Positions 58,654 through 64,000 of a stretch of DNA of 64,000 nucleotides are shown here, piece by piece (the first letter of the stretch is position 1; each line of letters opens with the position of its first letter). The notes beneath the pieces were generated by a model that was not told the DNA's origin, ran no database searches, and worked only from the letters and a program-made list of their open reading frames with translations. A program made the translations under genes and the position numbers. Origin of the DNA: Aminipila butyrica (GTDB lineage Bacteria; Bacillota; Clostridia; Peptostreptococcales; Anaerovoracaceae); NCBI RefSeq assembly GCF_010669305.1, contig NZ_CP048649.1, positions 2,604,001 to 2,668,000 on the forward strand. The letters are read 5' to 3'.

Positions 58654-59751
58654 TCAGCCCATCCCCAGATGCTCATAAATAATTTGTGTAGCCTCATTAG
58701 GTGCCGCTGTTCTGCTAGCCAGCTCCATATCCCGGCGTTTTTGAGGGTCTGTCTTGAATTGGGAAATGATCTTCATCAGCGCTTCCGAATTCAAATCCTT
58801 TTCCTCCAGCAGAATGGCTCCGCCTTTATCAGCCACCGACTTAGCATTGTAATACTGATGATTGCCCGTCACATTAGGAGAAGGAATCAGCACGGAGGCC
58901 CTGCCGCAAACCGTAATTTCTGACACCGCCAGCGCACCCGCCCGACTGACCACCAAGTCCGCAGCACTGATATAATCCTGCATGTTGCTGATGTATTTTT
59001 TTAGGTGGATGTTGTCTTCCTCTGGGATACCTTTTTCCTTCATGAGGTGAGTCATCTGATCATAATAACCCTTCCCTGTGACAAAGTACAAGGATACATC
59101 CTGAACTCCGCTGAGGCTTTCGGCCACTTCTGCCATAACACTGTTAATCTTGCCCGCTCCTTGGCTGCCGCCAAAGCACAAGATGACAAATCGATCCTCC
59201 GGTTCGCCAATAATTTTCCGTGAATCACTCTTCACCGCCTGGAAAAAAGACTGCCGCACAGGGTTCCCTGACAGCACCAGCTTGCCCTTGTCCTTAAAAT
59301 ACTTTTCTGCATCTGCAAAGCTGATAAACACTTGATCCACGTATTTTTCCAACATCTTATTCGTCATGCCGGGAAAAGCATTCTGCTCGTGTATAAAGGT
59401 CTTTACGCCTAGTTTATGAGCCGCCCGTACCACGGGACCGCACACATAACCGCCGGTACCAATGACTACATCCGGCTTAAATTCCCGAATAATTTTCTTT
59501 GCTTCCCGGCTTCCTTTCAGCAAGTCCTTAACGACCTTTACATTTTTAAGCAGTTGCTTGCGATTAAACCCACTGACCGTTATAAATCGAATTTTATAAC
59601 CGTTCTGAGGGACTAAATCTTTTTCCAGCCCCCTTTTGGTGCCAACAAAGAGAATCTCTGCCTCCGGATTGTTCTCCTTGATTTTATCCGCAATAGCTAT
59701 AGCCGGATAAATGTGGCCGCCCGTGCCTCCTCCTGTCATGATTACTCTCAT
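58654..59751 (-). CDS. murG: UDP-GlcNAc transferase MurG
   Basis: A 365-residue GT28 glycosyltransferase that converts lipid I to lipid II at the inner membrane face. The N-terminal G-G-T-G-G-H loop is at residues 8-13, H-E-Q-N near 125 and G-G-S-Q-G near 191, with the A-x-E acceptor motif (A-L-A-V-S-E) near 268. AAGGAG lies 6 bases before the ATG. Confidence 0.97.
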   Translation of the reverse strand: MRVIMTGGGTGGHIYPAIAIADKIKENNPEAEILFVGTKRGLEKDLVPQNGYKIRFITVSGFNRKQLLKNVKVVKDLLKGSREAKKIIREFKPDVVIGTGGYVCGPVVRAAHKLGVKTFIHEQNAFPGMTNKMLEKYVDQVFISFADAEKYFKDKGKLVLSGNPVRQSFFQAVKSDSRKIIGEPEDRFVILCFGGSQGAGKINSVMAEVAESLSGVQDVSLYFVTGKGYYDQMTHLMKEKGIPEEDNIHLKKYISNMQDYISAADLVVSRAGALAVSEITVCGRASVLIPSPNVTGNHQYYNAKSVADKGGAILLEEKDLNSEALMKIISQFKTDPQKRRDMELASRTAAPNEATQIIYEHLGMG

Positions 59752-59800
59752 AAGCTGCTCCTTCTCTCCGGCTTCCTTCCCTAGGAGGCCGACTTCTTCC

Positions 59801-60925
59801 TCATTCCACTGCTGCGGTATGCCGCGATATATTTAACAATATGCCCACCGAAGCCATAAAAATCAGCAAGGCGTTGCCTCCATAACTGACAAAAGGCAGT
59901 GTCACCCCTGTAGGTGGCATGGAGGAAGTAACTACGGCAATATTCAGGATAACCTGTATGCCAATCATGATAGAAATACCGGATGCCAGCAAGCTGCCGA
60001 ATAAATCTGCCGCATTGATGGCGATGTGAATGCCCCGCCATACGAGAATGATATAGGCCGTAATTAGTATTAAGCAGCCAATGTAGCCCAGCTCCTCACC
60101 GATAATAGCAAAGATAAAGTCGTTCTGAGGCTCCGGAAGATAAAGGTTTTTCTGAATGCTCTTGCCCAAACCCAAGCCGAATAATCCGCCAGAACCCAGT
60201 GCCAGCAAGGACTGAACCACCTGATATCCAGTATTCAGCGGATCGGCAAAGGGATCCATAAAGCTGGTGAACCGCTTCATCCAATGGCTGTCCGGATTGG
60301 TGATTAACAGAACAAAAATACCTAAGCTTCCTGCTCCCACCAGCCCGCCCAAATAGATGTAATTGAGCCCAGCTGCAAACATAATACCAATGATAATGAT
60401 ACACACGGTAATAGCCGTGGACAAGTTGGGTTGCAGGACGATAAGTCCCCCATAAATCCCACACAGCACAAACAGGGGAATAACGCCCTTAGTCAGGGAC
60501 TTGATAAGGCGGGGATCTCTGCTCAAAAACCACGCGGTAAAAACAATGGCTGCCGGCTTTGCCAGCTCCCCGGGCATGATGGTAATTCCCCCCACACCTA
60601 GCCAGCGGACGGCATTGTTTCGATCAATACCCAAAGGCGTGAAGAGCAGTACCAGCAGCACAATGCTGACAATCATCACCGGTTTAGCAAACTTACCGTA
60701 AATCCGATAATCGATGGATGCTGTCACCATCATAGCACACAATCCCAAGCCGGCCCAAATTACATCTCGTATGAGATAGGCATAGGGATTGCCACTCTTG
60801 TTGATAGAAGTGTAATAGCTGGCGCTAAACACCATGATGATGCCGAAGATAACCAGGGCCATGGTGATGAGCACCAGCATAAAATCTCCGGATTTCATTC
60901 TTCTTTTTATCTTTGTCTTTGCCAT
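59801..60925 (-). CDS. ftsW: SEDS peptidoglycan polymerase FtsW (or SpoVE)
   Basis: A 374-residue membrane protein of the SEDS family with about ten transmembrane segments. The conserved stretches F-M-D-P-F-A-D near 220, Y-Q-V-V-Q-S-L-L-A near 233, and L-P-E-P-Q-N-D-F-I-F near 263 match FtsW/SpoVE. The start at 60925 follows GGAG by seven bases. It polymerises lipid II at the septum with a class B PBP; a spore-specific SpoVE cannot be excluded. Confidence 0.93.
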   Translation of the reverse strand: MAKTKIKRRMKSGDFMLVLITMALVIFGIIMVFSASYYTSINKSGNPYAYLIRDVIWAGLGLCAMMVTASIDYRIYGKFAKPVMIVSIVLLVLLFTPLGIDRNNAVRWLGVGGITIMPGELAKPAAIVFTAWFLSRDPRLIKSLTKGVIPLFVLCGIYGGLIVLQPNLSTAITVCIIIIGIMFAAGLNYIYLGGLVGAGSLGIFVLLITNPDSHWMKRFTSFMDPFADPLNTGYQVVQSLLALGSGGLFGLGLGKSIQKNLYLPEPQNDFIFAIIGEELGYIGCLILITAYIILVWRGIHIAINAADLFGSLLASGISIMIGIQVILNIAVVTSSMPPTGVTLPFVSYGGNALLIFMASVGILLNISRHTAAVE

Positions 60926-60939
60926 TTTATACTCCAACC

Positions 60940-62310
60940 TTATTTCTCTAGGCCATGGACACAATTTTTAAAATGTTCTCCCCGCTGCTCAAAGCAGGTA
61001 TACATATCCCAGCTGGCACAAGCTGGCGACAGCAGAACGGTATCCCCCGGCACTGCCAGACGGAAAGCCTCAGCCACACATTCCTCCATATTCTTAGCCA
61101 TGGTAATATGCCTAAAGCCTACAGCCTCGGCCTGCTCTTTTATCTTGGCCGCAGTCTTCCCCAGCAGAATCATATGCTTTACCCGCCCGTTAAAGCCCTT
61201 TATAAACTCCGTAAAGTCGGAGCCCTTGTCGTATCCCCCCGCTATGAGAAGGATATTTTCTTTCATAGCCTCGATGGCCTTCATCGAAGCGTCTGGATTG
61301 GTTCCCTTGGAATCATTAACAAAGCTCACGCCATCCACCTGGCCACAGTATTCCAATCGATGCTCTACGCCCCGGAAAGTCCGCAGCGTATCGCCAATTA
61401 CCGATGGAGCAATTCCCGCAAAATAAGCCATAGCGGCGGCGGCCAGCGCATTTTCCAGATTGTGGGTGCCAGGTATTTTTAATTCGTCCACTCGGCACAA
61501 GACTACTCGCTCTCCCTCATCACCTAAGATTGTCAATTGATCTTTTTCCACAAAAGCGCCATAAGACAACTGGGTCTTGGTGCTGAAAGGCACCACTTTA
61601 GCCTTTTCACAGTGGCGGCTCCATTCATAGCTGACCGGATCATCAAAGTTGGCAATGTGGTAATCCTCTGCCTCTTGATTCTCAAATATTTTAGCCTTAG
61701 CTTTACTATAGTTCTCCATGGTGTGATGTCGATCCAAGTGGTCAGGCGTTAAATTCAAAAGGGCTGAAATCTTTGGTTTAAAAAGTTTGGTGGTTTCCAG
61801 CTGAAAACTGCTGGTCTCCGTTATGAGCCAGGAATCCGGCTCTGCATTTAACGCCATGGAAATAACCGCAACACCAATATTTCCTACTACATACGTCTTT
61901 CGCTTGGCATTCCGAAAGATTTCTCCCACCAGAGTGGTGGTCGTGGTTTTACCGTTGGTGCCCGTGATGGCCACATAATTGCCTTGACCCACTCGGTAAG
62001 CAATCTCCAACTCTCCTACTACTTCCACGCCGCTGGACATGGCTTTTTGCACAAAGTCCGTCTCCAGAGAAACTCCTGGACTCATGACCATCATATCCAT
62101 TTCCTCCAAGGCTTTCGGCTCCTCTGCAAAATAGCAGGTCACCTCCCGGCTGTTGAGGAAGTTTATCAGCTGCGGCTCTATATCCGAAGCAGGCTTCGAA
62201 TCCTGCACGTATACCTTTGCGCCCAGTTTCAGCAAGGCCTGAGTTGCTGCAATGCCCGATTTGCCCATGCCCACTACTAAAACCTTTTTATTTTCCATTT
62301 TATTTCTCAT
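60940..62310 (-). CDS. murD: UDP-MurNAc-L-alanine:D-glutamate ligase MurD
   Basis: A 456-residue Mur ligase that adds D-glutamate to the precursor. The N-terminal Rossmann domain has G-M-G-K-S-G (about 15-20), the ATP P-loop is G-T-N-G-K-T-T-T-T (about 117-125), followed by the S-F-Q-L motif and N-D-S-K-G-T-N near 314. AGGTGA precedes the ATG. Confidence 0.96.
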   Translation of the reverse strand: MRNKMENKKVLVVGMGKSGIAATQALLKLGAKVYVQDSKPASDIEPQLINFLNSREVTCYFAEEPKALEEMDMMVMSPGVSLETDFVQKAMSSGVEVVGELEIAYRVGQGNYVAITGTNGKTTTTTLVGEIFRNAKRKTYVVGNIGVAVISMALNAEPDSWLITETSSFQLETTKLFKPKISALLNLTPDHLDRHHTMENYSKAKAKIFENQEAEDYHIANFDDPVSYEWSRHCEKAKVVPFSTKTQLSYGAFVEKDQLTILGDEGERVVLCRVDELKIPGTHNLENALAAAAMAYFAGIAPSVIGDTLRTFRGVEHRLEYCGQVDGVSFVNDSKGTNPDASMKAIEAMKENILLIAGGYDKGSDFTEFIKGFNGRVKHMILLGKTAAKIKEQAEAVGFRHITMAKNMEECVAEAFRLAVPGDTVLLSPACASWDMYTCFEQRGEHFKNCVHGLEK

Positions 62311-62320
62311 GTGCTCACCT

Positions 62321-63277
62321 CTATAGAATCAATAGTCCAACCACGCAGCAAATCAACGTGAATGCCCAAAACAGCCCAACTACCCGAGTTTCTTTCAGGC
62401 CGCAAAGCTCAAAGTGATGATGAAGGGGTGCCATCTTAAACACCCGCTTCCCGGTGGTCTTGAAGCTGATTACTTGGATCATAACCGAAAGGGCCTCCAG
62501 CACGAACAGCAACCCTGCAATCGGCAGCATCAACTCCATGTTCATGATGATGGCCGCCGCCGCCAGTCCTCCGCCCAAAGCCAAGGACCCAGTATCGCCC
62601 ATAAACACCTTGGCCGGATTCTTGTTAAACATCAAGAAACCCATGCAGCCTCCCGCTAAAGCCGAATTAAAAATACCGCCGGCATTCATGCCAAAATCTA
62701 CTGCCACAATGGCAAAGAACAACGCTACCAAGGTCGTTACCCCAGAAGCCAGTCCATCCAGCCCGTCGGTTAAATTGACGCTGTTGACCATAGCAACGAC
62801 CACAAAGGCTACAAAAGGGATGTACCAGATGCCGAAATCCCAATGCTGATTTAGAATCGGAATGTAAATAGATGTTCCATACACAGAAACGCTAGCCTGA
62901 TAGGCTGCCACCGTGGCAGCGATAACAATTTGCAGCACCAGCTTCTGCCAGGCCCTAAGCCCTAAATTCTGCTTTTTTGCTACTTTGAGATAATCATCCA
63001 AAAAACCAAGCAGCCCAAAAAGGATAAAGGCAGCCAGAATCACCAGCATATCCCGGGACATACCCCCAGAAGTCAGACAGGTAATCGTAGTGGCCGCAAT
63101 GATAGCCAACCCGCCCATGGACGGTGTCCCCGCCTTTGCCAGATGGGCTCTCGGCCCCTCCTGGCGAATGTTCTGTCCCGCCTTTAAATTTTGTAGGATG
63201 GGGATCGCCACATAGGTGAGAACCAGACTGATGAAAAAAGCCACGACTATTAAAATTCCGATTTGCAAATAACTCAT
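62321..63277 (-). CDS. mraY: Phospho-MurNAc-pentapeptide translocase MraY
   Basis: A 318-residue, ten-helix membrane enzyme that attaches the precursor to undecaprenyl phosphate. L-G-F-L-D-D-Y near 89, N-L-T-D-G-L-D-G-L near 168, and the cytosolic H-H-H-F-E motif near 285 are the MraY signatures. AGGAGA precedes the ATG. Confidence 0.97.
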   Translation of the reverse strand: MSYLQIGILIVVAFFISLVLTYVAIPILQNLKAGQNIRQEGPRAHLAKAGTPSMGGLAIIAATTITCLTSGGMSRDMLVILAAFILFGLLGFLDDYLKVAKKQNLGLRAWQKLVLQIVIAATVAAYQASVSVYGTSIYIPILNQHWDFGIWYIPFVAFVVVAMVNSVNLTDGLDGLASGVTTLVALFFAIVAVDFGMNAGGIFNSALAGGCMGFLMFNKNPAKVFMGDTGSLALGGGLAAAAIIMNMELMLPIAGLLFVLEALSVMIQVISFKTTGKRVFKMAPLHHHFELCGLKETRVVGLFWAFTLICCVVGLLIL

Positions 63278-63291
63278 AACATCTCCTAAAA

Positions 63292-64000
63292 CTATTCCAT
63301 AATTTTTTTCACGACCTGATCCATGGCCATGCCTCTGGAGCCCTTTACCAGGATAATATCTCCCAGCTGAACCAATCCTTTTATATCAGCCGTCAGTGCT
63401 TCTTTCTCTCTGTAATAGCGGACCTTTTCCTGGCCCAAAATAGCTGCCGCAGCCTCTGCCATATGCTGAGATTCCTTGCCTACGGCAATAAGCAAATCAA
63501 CTTGCTGCTGGGCGGCGTACTCTCCCACCTGACGATGGTATGCCGGGCTGTCCTTTCCCAGCTCCAGCATATCAGCTAAAATGGCAACTTTCCGCATGCC
63601 TTTGGCTGCTGCCAGTACGTCAATTCCTGCCTTCATGGAATCGGGGCTGGCATTATACGTATCGTCTATTACCTTTATACCATCTTTGCCCTTGATGTTG
63701 AGGCGCTTATCAGTAAGAACCATCTTTTTCAAGCCTCTGGCGGCCTCCTCCATGGTAATGCCCAGCTCCAAAGCTGCAGCTACTGCTAAAGTCCCGTTGA
63801 TAGCGTTATGCCGTCCGGGAATAGTCAGTTCAAACCGCTGGGTGTCCAGTTTATGCTCTACCGTAAAAGCAATTCCTTCCTCACCATTATCCACAATATC
63901 GGAAAGGATGAAATCACTCTTGCCGTTGCTACCCACTGTCAAGGTTTTGTAAGCTCCATTCGTGTTTTCTCTAGTCAACAGGTCGTTGATTTCATTTATC
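63292..64000 (-). CDS. murF: UDP-MurNAc-tripeptide:D-Ala-D-Ala ligase MurF (N-terminus beyond window)
   Basis: The last 235 residues of MurF; the frame runs off the right edge. The G-R-H-N-A-I-N-G motif, I-D-D-T-Y-N-A-S-P-D-S-M-K and the C-terminal V-K-G-S-R-G-M motif identify the ligase that adds D-Ala-D-Ala. It lies 14 bases before mraY in the classic order. Confidence 0.95.
   Translation of the reverse strand, partial: INEINDLLTRENTNGAYKTLTVGSNGKSDFILSDIVDNGEEGIAFTVEHKLDTQRFELTIPGRHNAINGTLAVAAALELGITMEEAARGLKKMVLTDKRLNIKGKDGIKVIDDTYNASPDSMKAGIDVLAAAKGMRKVAILADMLELGKDSPAYHRQVGEYAAQQQVDLLIAVGKESQHMAEAAAAILGQEKVRYYREKEALTADIKGLVQLGDIILVKGSRGMAMDQVVKKIME

Overview
The window looks like a chromosomal segment of an anaerobic, low-to-mid GC Firmicute of class Clostridia. 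The grounds are strong AGGAGG ribosome-binding sites, rubrerythrin, a glycyl radical enzyme with its activase, several radical SAM proteins, fluoride and cobalamin riboswitches that end in terminators, and a Gram-positive division/cell-wall cluster with a small basic protein and two DUF881 proteins. The family (perhaps Anaerovoracaceae-like) is inference only.

Layout. (1) 1-8030: one minus-strand reading frame fills the left edge. It encodes a secreted protein of more than 2,670 residues with GLUG-like repeats, Ig/PEGA-like modules, a DUF4430-like module, a transglutaminase-like domain with an intact Cys-His-Asp triad and a cadherin-like module. It is preceded by a promoter, a cobalamin riboswitch and an intrinsic terminator. 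(2) 8.6-15.0 kb: a membrane protein, then a collinear set of a phosphodiester glycosidase-like exoprotein, an McrB-like AAA+ protein, an McrC/LlaJI-like nuclease and a PP-loop ATPase. (3) 15.2-20.2 kb: an ornithine cyclodeaminase-like protein, an aminotransferase and an Eis-like acetyltransferase in one operon, divergent from a PucR regulator. (4) 20.3-25.9 kb: two MerR regulators, each beside a 19-bp-spacer promoter (for a TrmO-like gene and for an SDR-MFS operon), and a fluoride riboswitch with two fluC genes. (5) 25.9-30.9 kb: rubrerythrin, an HD-DUF429 fusion, small membrane proteins, a beta-propeller protein and a decayed dimethylarginine hydrolase-like pseudogene. (6) 31.0-38.2 kb: a glycyl radical enzyme, its activase and a split NhaC-type transporter, divergent from an AraC regulator, with a 12-bp direct repeat at 21-bp spacing between them. 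(7) 38.4-40.1 kb: an Mrr-type nuclease and a tRNA operon (fMet, Leu, Asn).

(8) 40.2-64.0 kb is a long minus-strand housekeeping run: murF (cut by the right edge), mraY, murD, ftsW, murG, murA, ftsQ/divIB, two DUF881 genes, sbp, ftsZ, a SpoU methyltransferase, pheS, pheT, zapA, mutS2, DUF523, argS, two radical SAM genes and a TPR gene. Lipid II synthesis and flipping-polymerisation genes sit beside the divisome genes, as in the classic dcw cluster, but no ftsA is present next to ftsZ.

The best candidates for undescribed biology are the glycyl radical enzyme cluster (substrate unknown; Gln where characterised dehydratases carry the Glu of the Cys-x-Glu motif) and the cobalamin-riboswitch-controlled giant surface protein whose DUF4430-like module belongs to a fold related to animal cobalamin carriers. 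Two others deserve a look: a PP-loop ATPase co-transcribed with an McrBC-like pair, and the HD-DUF429 fusion.
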